From Aquirhabdus sp. (GTDB lineage Bacteria > Pseudomonadota > Gammaproteobacteria > Pseudomonadales > Moraxellaceae): a DNA stretch of 26,651 nt. Shown one piece after another: positions 15,926 through 23,682 of the stretch. Made by a program: the position numbers and the translations under genes. Every line of letters starts with the position of its first letter. Position 1 is the first letter of the stretch. The notes beneath the pieces were generated by a model. The model saw only the letters and a list, made by a program, of their open reading frames with translations. It was not told the origin of the DNA and did not search any database. The stretch is taken from NCBI GenBank assembly GCA_030150135.1, contig JASLGO010000113.1, positions 1-26,651 of the forward strand. The letters are read 5' to 3'.

Positions 15926-16918
15926 TTACTCATCATTGAGCGAGCATTCAGCATTATTAGGATCGTCCGTACAACGCATCTTTTTAGCAATGGATGCCAT
16001 GCGTTTGCTATAAACCCCTTTTTGTACAAAATCTATGCGGACTTGACGAAGAATTCTGTCATAGCCTCTTTTGTCTAAATCGGGAAGATTCTCCCATAGC
16101 CGAGGATCAATACTATCCTCAAGACGCTTGTTATTTTTAAATATACGATCTTGTTGTTCTGCAAACCAAGTTCGACTTCTTTGCCCGTAGTTTTCAGGAA
16201 ATTTATCACGGCGAACCACGATTTGCATGGTGAGATAGGCGACTGGATATTTAGCAATTGCACCTTTCGACCCCATGCCTTTACTAATTCCTAAAGCTTG
16301 GTATGCATAAGCTGGTAAAAAAACCAAATCCAGTTTGCCATCATTAAACATCGAGCCAATACCCGCCAGATTGGTCATGATCGGTATTCCGCCCAGCTTA
16401 TCGACGGTTGCTTTTTGAGTACGATCAAAATCTAAGATCCCAAAGCGCTTACCCATCATTTTGAGCATGGTATTGATGCTGCGATCATTGGTCATGGGAT
16501 ACAGCATGCCCAAGGCGGAGACACCCGCTACTTCCATATTCCCATCGACCATTTCTGGTGCAAGTTTAGGATTTGCCATGAGCCCAATGAGGTTTTTTGC
16601 CATATTATTACTAGGCACTTGTCCGAAGCTGTCGATAGAACCTGTGAACTTATTAAATTGGCGAATGCGATAACCAATAGACCATAAGCCATCACATTTA
16701 CCATCAACAAAATCATCTGTTGCTTTTTGATCATTTACATAGGCTTTCAGGGTGACGTCCGCGCCCCATCGTGTCGCGGCAAGGGAATAATCTTTCATCA
16801 ACGAATACTGATCACCTTGTGTTCCCGCAGGATCAAAGACGCAGATTTTTTGGGCATGGGACGCGACTGGGATGACACATGCAAGGCTCATCGCAAGCAA
16901 ACACTGTTTAACGCTCAT
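15926..16918 (-). CDS. Periplasmic putative solute-binding protein (DUF6091-like)
   Basis: A 330-residue exported protein with a signal peptide, MSVKQCLLAMSLACVIPVASHA, cut before QKICVFDPAG. The mature protein resembles the Acinetobacter family named putative solute-binding protein (DUF6091), which has a periplasmic-binding-protein-like fold. The segments FDPAGTQGDQYSLMKDY and CDGLWSIGYRIRQFNKFTGSIDS look family-typical. Ligand and transporter partner are unknown, and no permease or ATPase gene is adjacent. The frame is open to 17020, but the ATG at 16918 gives a proper signal peptide and has GGAG a few bases upstream. Cysteines C59 and C108 (long-frame numbering) and two near the C-terminus could form disulfides. 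It is convergent with the seven-helix membrane gene. Confidence 0.75.
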   Translation of the reverse strand: MSVKQCLLAMSLACVIPVASHAQKICVFDPAGTQGDQYSLMKDYSLAATRWGADVTLKAYVNDQKATDDFVDGKCDGLWSIGYRIRQFNKFTGSIDSFGQVPSNNMAKNLIGLMANPKLAPEMVDGNMEVAGVSALGMLYPMTNDRSINTMLKMMGKRFGILDFDRTQKATVDKLGGIPIMTNLAGIGSMFNDGKLDLVFLPAYAYQALGISKGMGSKGAIAKYPVAYLTMQIVVRRDKFPENYGQRSRTWFAEQQDRIFKNNKRLEDSIDPRLWENLPDLDKRGYDRILRQVRIDFVQKGVYSKRMASIAKKMRCTDDPNNAECSLNDE

Positions 16919-17090
16919 ATTACTCCGTACCTTGGAAGTATTTTTATACCGTGACAACAGCCACGCCATCTCATTAAATCCATTTATCAATGAGATTGAA
17001 CTGTTTTTTAATGCGATCAAACTTATCGCTAATCGTTAAAAACGTCAACTTAGATTCTATTGAGAATACAAATTTCTAGGTATTGGAAAT

Positions 17091-17249
17091 ATGATATGTT
17101 TAGGCAACTTAAAACCATCGAAATGCTTGTGAACTTATGTTTATACACTGCTAAAAAAAATGCTGAGTCACGAAGCAGGTGATGTGTTGCAGCGCTTTGC
17201 GCAGGACTTATTAGAAGATGCTCTGGTCATAATCAAAAAAGCTATCTGA
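17091..17249 (+). pseudogene. Decayed remnant of the 3' end of an acnD copy
   Basis: Bases 17161-17219 align without gaps to the acnD end at 14851-14909, with 46 of 59 bases identical by hand count. In the acnD frame it reads EAGDVLQRFAQDLLE against EAGGVLQRFAQDFLE in AcnD; most differences are synonymous (for example GTA/GTG, CAA/CAG, GCA/GCG). Upstream, 17111-17160 continues to match acnD more weakly (AAAACCATCGAAATG against GAAACCATTGAAGTG), with a frame change in the A8 run at 17153-17160 and probably another before 17111. The short ORF from ATG 17160 ends at TGA 17247 and is too short to be an enzyme. It is a remnant, not a functional gene. The rest of the 16919-17300 gap shows nothing else I can name. 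Confidence 0.8.
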
Positions 17250-17263
17250 GAGATAGATTTTTT
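17235..17263. terminator. A/T-flanked hairpin after the acnD remnant
   Basis: AAAAAAGCTATCT (17235-17247) pairs with AGATAGATTTTTT (17251-17263) around GAG, with a single G-A mismatch. It has the form of a bidirectional intrinsic terminator and sits 16 bases after the remnant, where a terminator for a former acnD would be expected. It also lies 38 bases before the HEPN gene and would insulate that gene. Confidence 0.6.
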
Positions 17264-17300
17264 GATATACAATTTATGGATTTGAAAATTAAGGAAAATT

Positions 17301-19064
17301 ATGCGATTTAGAAATATAAGAAAATGGGATAATCCTACAAATAGCGCGTCTCTTCTTTATTTCGCACAAATTCTTGAGGAAATGTTGTTTGATTATTCTT
17401 TAGACACATATAAAACGTCTATTATGAATACTGGACTTCTATGCATTGAATCAATACAAACAATAGATGAAGTAGAAGCTGGCAATATAAAAGCGCCTAA
17501 CATTAATCACGTCTTAGCTGAACTATGTGCAAATCTTGAACGAGATATAGTTGCCCAAGCTTTGATTCCTCTCCCTTATTCATCATATTTTCCTACTCTA
17601 AAAAACCCAAAGACACCAGTAAAAGAAATCCGCAGTGTTGTGGAACTACTTGCAATTCAACTGACACAGTCAAAGTATAGAAGTAAAAATGAAGAAATGC
17701 TTGAGGACAGCATTATAAGGAATGCCGCTCCATCAGAAATTCGTCGCCTAGCCAGAAGCTATTTGACCACGCTAATAACCATTGGTTACAGTCAAAAATA
17801 TATTCTTGAAATGTCAAAGGATTTTTTTTATTTCGGCCAAAATAGAATATCAGACAACAATGTCATCAAAGATTTCCTATCAATTTTCCCTAAGGAAAAA
17901 ATAGAATTTGTTGTCACATTCAGAGTTGAAGACATATTCAAAGATGCCGCTGATTCATTTTCTCATCTTGGTATACAAGTTACGACACAAATTCCTGAGC
18001 CTCTTAACTTCAAGGACTATCCAGCATTTCTTCCCGTTGGAAATAAATTATTTGCTATTGCAAATAAAATAGCAGCTTGTGATCCTTATAGCGCCAGAGC
18101 ACATGCCGAAAATAAACTTAAACTCTGCGCCACATTTCTAAGTCTATTTCATCATAAAGAAGACCCAAGTTGGTTACCAGAATGCGTAGTCTATAACTCG
18201 ACAGACAATAGTTACAAACTTGTTAAACGCCCAATTAATCCTATGCATAAATGCGAAGATCTAATCCAGCCCAAGGCAAGTCATAAACTTAAACTTTTTA
18301 TGAATGACTTTTCTTTAGAAAAAAGCTCATTTTATAAATTCGTACGCAGTGCACAACTGCATTCAATGGCTCTACGCAGTAATTCTGATGAAAATCAAAT
18401 TTTAAATCTATGGATATCACTTGAATCATTAGTTCCATCAGAAACTAAATCAGATGACTCTTCAAATATTGAACATATTGTCAACTCTCTAATCCCTTTC
18501 TTAAATGAATTCTACATTCAACGTTTACTAAACAATCTGCTAAAAGATTTATTACTCTGGAATAAGTCTTTAGTAATTAAAAGTTTAAGACCAATACAAG
18601 GTAAAAGACTTATTGATAAATTGGCAATGCTACTCAGTCTTCCAGAGTACAATGAAGCACGAAATAGTTTAGAAGCTAGTTTCAAAGATTTTCATTTACT
18701 TAAAGATCGATTTAATTATTTTAAAAATCTTCTTTCCAGCCCCTCTCCAATTGTAGAAGCATTGAAAGCCCATAAAATGCGTCTAGAATGGCAAATTCGC
18801 AGGATTTATCGCACAAGAAATATAATTGTTCATAGCGGAAAAAGTTTACCATACACACAACAATTAATTGAACACACTCACGACTATTTAGATATTGTAC
18901 TATCTCGGTTAGTTGAATTAGCATCCACGCCGAAATCAATACGCTCCGTTGCCCAAGGCTTCAAATTTGTAGAACTTCGATATACTACTTATTTAAATCG
19001 CCTTGAACAGAGAGGACTGACTTTTGATCAAAGTAACATTCATGAGCTATTATTTGATTATTAA
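17301..19064 (+). CDS. Apea-like HEPN-domain protein, possible defence RNase
   Basis: A 587-residue cytoplasmic protein without signal peptide or clear membrane helix. I do not recognise the N-terminal ~350 residues, which are mostly helical by composition. The C-terminal part (about 360-545) fits Apea-like HEPN domains: an early helix with ILNLWISLESLVPSE (367-381) and, after a long insertion, the signature RIYRTRNIIVHSG with R506, N507 and H511 forming R-N-x3-H, the catalytic motif of HEPN ribonucleases. Such proteins occur in antiphage and abortive-infection systems, so an RNase effector is inferred. Its composition is much more AT-rich than its neighbours (20 of 60 G+C at 17341-17400, against 34 of 60 in acnD at 13561-13620) and uses A/T-ending codons heavily, suggesting transfer. 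AAGGA lies five bases before the ATG. No partner gene is adjacent; it follows the acnD scar. Confidence 0.65.
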   Translation: MRFRNIRKWDNPTNSASLLYFAQILEEMLFDYSLDTYKTSIMNTGLLCIESIQTIDEVEAGNIKAPNINHVLAELCANLERDIVAQALIPLPYSSYFPTLKNPKTPVKEIRSVVELLAIQLTQSKYRSKNEEMLEDSIIRNAAPSEIRRLARSYLTTLITIGYSQKYILEMSKDFFYFGQNRISDNNVIKDFLSIFPKEKIEFVVTFRVEDIFKDAADSFSHLGIQVTTQIPEPLNFKDYPAFLPVGNKLFAIANKIAACDPYSARAHAENKLKLCATFLSLFHHKEDPSWLPECVVYNSTDNSYKLVKRPINPMHKCEDLIQPKASHKLKLFMNDFSLEKSSFYKFVRSAQLHSMALRSNSDENQILNLWISLESLVPSETKSDDSSNIEHIVNSLIPFLNEFYIQRLLNNLLKDLLLWNKSLVIKSLRPIQGKRLIDKLAMLLSLPEYNEARNSLEASFKDFHLLKDRFNYFKNLLSSPSPIVEALKAHKMRLEWQIRRIYRTRNIIVHSGKSLPYTQQLIEHTHDYLDIVLSRLVELASTPKSIRSVAQGFKFVELRYTTYLNRLEQRGLTFDQSNIHELLFDY

Positions 19065-19206
19065 CGACTATTCTTAGCCAGCGTAGGCTGTGGCTCACCC
19101 CAGCAACAAATCGACTCTCTAGTTCACACCCTACCTCCACCCCAGTGATAATATCGTTCGCCAACAGTCACCCTCGACATGGCGTCGGGAATCAAGGAGA
19201 GAACAC

Positions 19207-19599
19207 ATGTTTAATCACATCATGGTCGGATCGAACGACATTGAGCGATCCAAGCAATTTTACAATGCAGTGCTTGCCGTACTCGGCGTCGGCGAACCAC
19301 TGGTAAACAAAGCGCCTACAGGTCATACAAGACTCTTCTATCGCCACGATGGCAACACGTTCTGCATCAGCGAACCGATCAACGGCGAAACCGCAACCTA
19401 CGCCAACGGTGCAACCATCGGCTTCAAATGCAACTCTCCCGAACAAGTCCTCGAATTTCATGACACAGCCGTCGCACAAGGCGGCATCTCGATTGAAGAT
19501 GCACCCGGCTTACGCCAAGGCAGCCTCGGCGCAATGCACCTCGCATACGTCCGTGATCCAGATGGCAACAAACTCTGCGCAATCTATCGCCCTAAGTAA
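19207..19599 (+). CDS. VOC (glyoxalase/dioxygenase superfamily) protein
   Basis: A 130-residue single VOC module. The beginning, FNHIMVGSNDIERSKQFYNAVLAVLG, and the end, DPDGNKLCAIYRP, are typical. His4 is the usual first metal ligand, but the glutamate normally following DPDGN is replaced by the L-C-A-I series, so the metal site is not the classic glyoxalase I one. This suits the widespread uncharacterised VOC subgroup annotated as glyoxalase/bleomycin-resistance-like. The start ATG has an AAGGAGAG site six bases upstream. It stands alone between the HEPN gene and rluA. Substrate is unknown; the name should not be read as a resistance function. Confidence 0.85.
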   Translation: MFNHIMVGSNDIERSKQFYNAVLAVLGVGEPLVNKAPTGHTRLFYRHDGNTFCISEPINGETATYANGATIGFKCNSPEQVLEFHDTAVAQGGISIEDAPGLRQGSLGAMHLAYVRDPDGNKLCAIYRPK

Positions 19600-19643
19600 A
19601 CCACTCCTGCACGATATTCATCGTGATCACGCACAGGGTTGAT

Positions 19644-19680
19644 GTGTATCGCACTGTATTCACGATACAGTACGATACAC
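19644..19680. repeat. Long near-perfect hairpin upstream of rluA
   Basis: Arms GTGTATCG-C-ACTGTAT (19644-19659) and ATACAGT-A-CGATACAC (19665-19680) pair over 15 of 16 positions with a five-base loop, TCACG. The right arm also contains ACGATACA twice as direct repeats. There is no T tract after it, so it is not a standard terminator. It lies 98 bases before the rluA start and could be an operator, an RNA structure in the rluA leader, or a short repetitive element. Confidence 0.6.
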
Positions 19681-19777
19681 CTTTCGGTAGCGTTTGATTT
19701 GCGACACGTTTGAGTAATTCGTTGACACTCAAGTCCTGCATTGCTATGTTGCGCATCGCTTATTCATCTCGTTATTC

Positions 19778-20449
19778 ATGCCCATGCCCCTCAACGACAA
19801 CTTCGTTTACACGCCGCCACAAGAGCCGTTGCAGACTCTCTATGAAGACGATGACCTGATTGTCATTGATAAACCCGCAGGATTGTTGTCCGTCATGGGG
19901 CGCTTACCAGAGCATCAAGACAGTGCCTATTTACGTATACTAGAAAAATACCCACAAGCCAAAGTCACCCACCGTTTGGACATGGCAACCTCAGGCATTC
20001 TCATGTTTGCCAAACACCGCGATGCCGAAGTCGCCATCAGCAAAATGTTCCAAGCCCGAACGGTCACAAAGAACTACATCGCGTTAGTGCAAGGACAGCT
20101 CACAGGTGAAGGCAGCATCGAAGTACCACTCATCACTGACTGGCCGAATCGCCCCAAACAAAAAGTCGATTTTGAAGTTGGTAAACATGCCAAAACCCTA
20201 TATCAACACCTTACCTATGATGCAGAACAAGAGATTAGCCGTATTTTATTAGAACCCATCACAGGACGTTCACATCAATTGCGTGTTCATCTGGCGCACA
20301 TTGGACATCCCATTACTGGCGACAAACTCTATCATCCAGAACCGACACGAAGCCCTCTCAATCGCCTTGCTCTACATGCCAGTTTTCTGGCATTTGAGCA
20401 TCCCTTACAGGGTAGTTTGATCGAATTAAAATCGGAAGTTCCTTTTTAG
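19778..20449 (+). CDS. rluA: Pseudouridine synthase RluA (23S rRNA and tRNA)
   Basis: Converts uridine to pseudouridine; E. coli RluA modifies 23S rRNA position 746 and position 32 of several tRNAs. 223 residues, close to E. coli (219). The catalytic Asp68 lies in HRLDMATSGILMFAK. The segments YPPQEP-like YTPPQEPLQTLYEDD, GLLSVMGRLPEHQDS, DWPNRPKQKVDFE and PITGRSHQLRVHLAHIGHPITGD match RluA closely rather than RluC or RluD, and there is no S4 domain. The ATG at 19778 is used; another at 19784 is equally possible, and neither has a clear ribosome site. It is transcribed alone as far as can be seen, with no terminator recognised after it. Cytoplasmic housekeeping gene. Confidence 0.9.
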   Translation: MPMPLNDNFVYTPPQEPLQTLYEDDDLIVIDKPAGLLSVMGRLPEHQDSAYLRILEKYPQAKVTHRLDMATSGILMFAKHRDAEVAISKMFQARTVTKNYIALVQGQLTGEGSIEVPLITDWPNRPKQKVDFEVGKHAKTLYQHLTYDAEQEISRILLEPITGRSHQLRVHLAHIGHPITGDKLYHPEPTRSPLNRLALHASFLAFEHPLQGSLIELKSEVPF

Positions 20450-20642
20450 CAAAGATTGTTTATTGCGTTTTCCGTACACCTATGTATCACTAAATCATAA
20501 TGCGCAAAAAGTCCTGTGAGAATGCAGTGTTATCTCAATGATAATGATGTGATCCTGCTCGAGTTAGGCTATGATCTCGTACAAATACCCTCGCATATCG
20601 CTAGGGTGTACAAACATAAAAAGATAAAGAATCAAGGTAGAT

Positions 20643-22160
20643 ATGGATCATCATAAATTCGCGTTACGCATGCTAGCGATACTCACTGGACTCACCGTTG
20701 TTTTGTTCTCGCTGGAAGCCGTTTGGGACTTTAACCATGCTTTACATCCCGTCACAGGCAAGCCGCTAACGCTCGATGATATTCATGTTTCTGCTGCGAT
20801 GGCGCGTGCCGTTGCCTCTCCTTTTGCACGGGCATATAACAACATTCTCGCCTTACTGCTCACGTTTGTTGCCTTAGCCATTCCTCTAACAGCCAACTTA
20901 TACACGCCCAAGTTGGTCGAAATTTTTATCCGTGATCGGATCAATATCATCATGTTATGCAGCATGTCGTTATTGGCGGCGCATTCCTTGTTTGCGATTT
21001 CTTTATCCTTTGATAACTGGACACCCCAATTACCGTTCTGGATTGACTGTGTCGGTGCGCTCGTCGGCTGGCTGGTGTTGATGCCGTATTATTTTTATGT
21101 GCTGAGCTTTATTGATCCATTGACGATTATCAAACGCGTGCACTTAAGTCTGATGCATGAACTCGATGATGTCGTGGCAGGCAAATATCCGATTCCGCTG
21201 GCACAACAACGCACCAATCAACGGATTATCAATCTTGGTAGCATGTTGCAGCGCTCAGTAGATCGGGCTGACCGTGATGTCGCCTTCGATGCGATTAAAG
21301 CGCATACCTTAGATCTGGCAAGAGTTAGGGCGTATAAGACCAAATTACCTGCGCAATTTTTTATGGTGGATAACAGCTTAATGATCGGTATGGCGCGACC
21401 TGCCTGTGAAATGTTAAGCCGTGAACATCTCTGGATGGAGCATCGAATCGCCAGTCAGTTAGTTCTAGCATTTAAAACCGCATTAAACAAAATGCCAGAA
21501 GGTGTCAGCGCATTAGCCCTTGCAGTCAAAAATGCCGCACATGAAGAAGCAAATTATAAAAACCAAGCGGTGTTCCAATTGTTGGTTCGTACCCTAAATA
21601 GTTTTTTGCGAGAATCCATTAAGAAGAAAGAAGATACTCAAGTCTATGCAGTCGTTTATAGCTATAAGAGCTTGATTCGGCGCATGATGCGAGATCGTTT
21701 AAGCGGGGTCATGGAGTTGGTACATCATCAGCACTATTATGCTGAATTCTCACGTGCGCATGGTCTACCTTTTGTTTATGAATTAATCAGTTATCAGCTC
21801 GCAGAGCTCACTGAATATGTCTACGATAAGCAATTGGAATATGCGGATGACATGTTAAAAGCCGTACTGAGCTTTGAAGAAGTCGAAAAGTATTGTGGAC
21901 TGGTTAAATCTCGCATGATTCTGGCGACATACTTTATCGAAAAAGGTTATTCAGACCAAATCGCCTTGATCAAGGCATCATTACACACTGTGCCTGAAAG
22001 TTTATTGCAGCGTGCGCATGACGATCTGTTGAACACGACCAATCCAGTATTCTGGGAAGTCACTGAGCGCGGCAATAATATTGATTATCTTGAGCCAGCT
22101 CGCCGTGAGCGGATGCATCAATTTTTCCTCAGTCTGCAGCATGAGAAGTGTGTTTTATAA
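20643..22160 (+). CDS. DUF2254-like membrane protein
   Basis: A 505-residue protein with about four membrane helices in the first 165 residues (near 8-28, 64-88, 99-121 and 130-158), followed by a long soluble C-terminal region. The second-helix region, LLLTFVALAIPLTANLYTPKLVEIFIRDR, follows the DUF2254 layout in which a helix ends in a (Q/N)-x-(T/S)-P-(R/K)-L-hydrophobic-x-F-hydrophobic-x-D motif. The C-terminal part (about 190-500) is rich in helices and charged residues and has no motif I recognise. Function is unknown. AAGG lies five bases before the ATG. It is placed between rluA and prpF, with prpF using its own promoter. The match to DUF2254 is by pattern and moderately sure. Confidence 0.55.
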   Translation: MDHHKFALRMLAILTGLTVVLFSLEAVWDFNHALHPVTGKPLTLDDIHVSAAMARAVASPFARAYNNILALLLTFVALAIPLTANLYTPKLVEIFIRDRINIIMLCSMSLLAAHSLFAISLSFDNWTPQLPFWIDCVGALVGWLVLMPYYFYVLSFIDPLTIIKRVHLSLMHELDDVVAGKYPIPLAQQRTNQRIINLGSMLQRSVDRADRDVAFDAIKAHTLDLARVRAYKTKLPAQFFMVDNSLMIGMARPACEMLSREHLWMEHRIASQLVLAFKTALNKMPEGVSALALAVKNAAHEEANYKNQAVFQLLVRTLNSFLRESIKKKEDTQVYAVVYSYKSLIRRMMRDRLSGVMELVHHQHYYAEFSRAHGLPFVYELISYQLAELTEYVYDKQLEYADDMLKAVLSFEEVEKYCGLVKSRMILATYFIEKGYSDQIALIKASLHTVPESLLQRAHDDLLNTTNPVFWEVTERGNNIDYLEPARRERMHQFFLSLQHEKCVL

Positions 22161-22219
22161 GTGATTTAGCAAAGTGATTATTAATGGACTTTCGATAAAT
22201 CGCTGTACATTTAGCCATA

Positions 22220-22246
22220 TTGCCAACTGGTGATTCCCGCTATAAT
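22220..22246 (+). promoter_or_regulatory. Sigma-70-type promoter for prpF
   Basis: Perfect TATAAT at 22241-22246 with TTGCCA at 22220-22225, 15 bases apart, which is short but tolerable. The predicted transcript start is about 30 bases before the prpF ATG. It shows that prpF has its own promoter here. Confidence 0.5.
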
Positions 22247-22282
22247 TGGCTCACAAAAAATAGCTGATATTTTGGATTAACC

Positions 22283-23482
22283 ATGACCCTCGCATCGCAT
22301 AAGCCACCACAAATTAAAGTTCCAGCCACCTATATCCGCGGTGGTACCAGCAAAGGTGTTTTCTTCCGCCTACAAGACTTGCCAGAAGCTTGCCAAGTGC
22401 AGGGTGCAGCGCGTGACAAACTATTTATGCGTGTAATTGGTAGCCCTGATCCTTATTCAGCGCATATTGATGGCATGGGTGGCGCAACTTCCAGCACCAG
22501 CAAATGCGTGATCCTGTCCAAAAGCAGCCAACCTGAACATGATGTCGATTATCTGTATGGTCAGGTATCCATTGATAAAGCCTTTGTCGATTGGAGCGGT
22601 AACTGCGGTAATTTATCGACTGCAGCAGGTGCATTTGCGATTCATGCGGGTCTAGTTGATCCTGCACGTATTCCAGAAAATGGTGTCTGCGTCATCCGTA
22701 TCTGGCAAGCCAATATCAACAAAACCATCATTGCCCATGTCCCAGTGACCAATGGTCAAGTCCAAGAAACAGGCGACTTTGAGCTGGACGGCGTCACCTT
22801 CCCAGCCGCAGAAATTGTCCTCGAATTTATGGATCCATCCGATGATGGTGAAGACGGCGGCTCAATGTTCCCAACAGGCAATCTGGTTGATGATCTCGAC
22901 GTACCGAATGTCGGCACATTGAAAGCAACCATGATCACCGCAGGCATTCCAACTGTATTCGTCAATGCCGAAGATATTGGCTACACAGGCACAGAACTGC
23001 GCGAAGCAATCAATACCGATCCAGCAGCACTCGCCAAATTCGAAGCGATTCGTGTTGCAGGTGCATTAAAAATGGGCTTAATTAAAGATCCTGCCGAAGC
23101 GTTAACTCGTCAACACACGCCAAAAATCGCGTTTGTATCCAAGCCTAAAGATTATGTCGCATCAAGCGGCAAGCAGATTAAAGCAGAAGAAGTCGACCTG
23201 TTGGTGCGCGCGCTCTCGATGGGCAAACTGCATCATGCCATGATGGGCACAGCGGCAGTGGCGATTGGCACAGCGGCAGCCATTCCGGGAACGCTGGTTA
23301 ATCTCGCTGCGGGAGGCGAAGAACGTCAAGCCGTGCGCTTTGGTCATCCATCAGGCACATTGCGTGTCGGTGCCGAAGCAAAACTAGTCAATGGCGAATG
23401 GACAGTCACCAAAGCCATCATGAGCCGCAGTGCGCGTATCCTCATGGAAGGTTGGGTTCGTATTCCTGCCGATACGTTTTAA
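22283..23482 (+). CDS. prpF: 2-methylaconitate cis-trans isomerase PrpF
   Basis: Isomerises the 2-methylaconitate made by AcnD to the cis form, which an aconitase then hydrates to 2-methylisocitrate for PrpB. 399 residues with a diaminopimelate-epimerase-like fold. The catalytic residues of the Shewanella enzyme (Lys73, Cys107 as I recall) correspond to Lys74 in ATSSTSKCVILS and Cys108 in WSGNCGNLS. The N-terminal YIRGGTSKGVFF and the GHPSGTLRVGAEA segment are also characteristic. Normally prpF follows acnD directly; here it is over 7 kb downstream with its own TATAAT promoter and a strong terminator, so coordinated expression must be achieved some other way. GGATT lies a few bases before the ATG. 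Confidence 0.95.
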   Translation: MTLASHKPPQIKVPATYIRGGTSKGVFFRLQDLPEACQVQGAARDKLFMRVIGSPDPYSAHIDGMGGATSSTSKCVILSKSSQPEHDVDYLYGQVSIDKAFVDWSGNCGNLSTAAGAFAIHAGLVDPARIPENGVCVIRIWQANINKTIIAHVPVTNGQVQETGDFELDGVTFPAAEIVLEFMDPSDDGEDGGSMFPTGNLVDDLDVPNVGTLKATMITAGIPTVFVNAEDIGYTGTELREAINTDPAALAKFEAIRVAGALKMGLIKDPAEALTRQHTPKIAFVSKPKDYVASSGKQIKAEEVDLLVRALSMGKLHHAMMGTAAVAIGTAAAIPGTLVNLAAGGEERQAVRFGHPSGTLRVGAEAKLVNGEWTVTKAIMSRSARILMEGWVRIPADTF

Positions 23483-23577
23483 GTCACTGCATAGCTCGTT
23501 GAGCTTGCACTTACTGAGTATGTCGAAGTATCGAAACGCGCAATAATATTCGCAACAAAATGACAATCTCACAAACC

Positions 23578-23607
23578 AAAGCCCTACTTACATAAGTGGG
23601 GCTTTTT
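23578..23607 (+). terminator. Rho-independent terminator after prpF
   Basis: Thirteen-pair stem 23578-23590 / 23593-23605 (AAAGCCCTACTTA with TAAGTGGGGCTTT, one G-T pair) with a two-base apex and a T run to 23607. Confidence 0.9.
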
Positions 23608-23682
23608 ATTGATCCCACCTAATCGACATCAGCATGCTAAAATTACCGACATTCTCGCACCTCAATTAAAAGTCAGTCCGTT

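Noticed and set aside
17160..17249. Functional 29-residue peptide gene
   Set aside because: Its sequence is the acnD C-terminus followed by unrelated codons, so it is a remnant.
14922..17300. Mobile island with direct attachment repeats at both acnD ends
   Set aside because: The two acnD ends differ at about one fifth of positions, and no integrase or recombinase gene lies between them, so a recent site-specific insertion is not supported.
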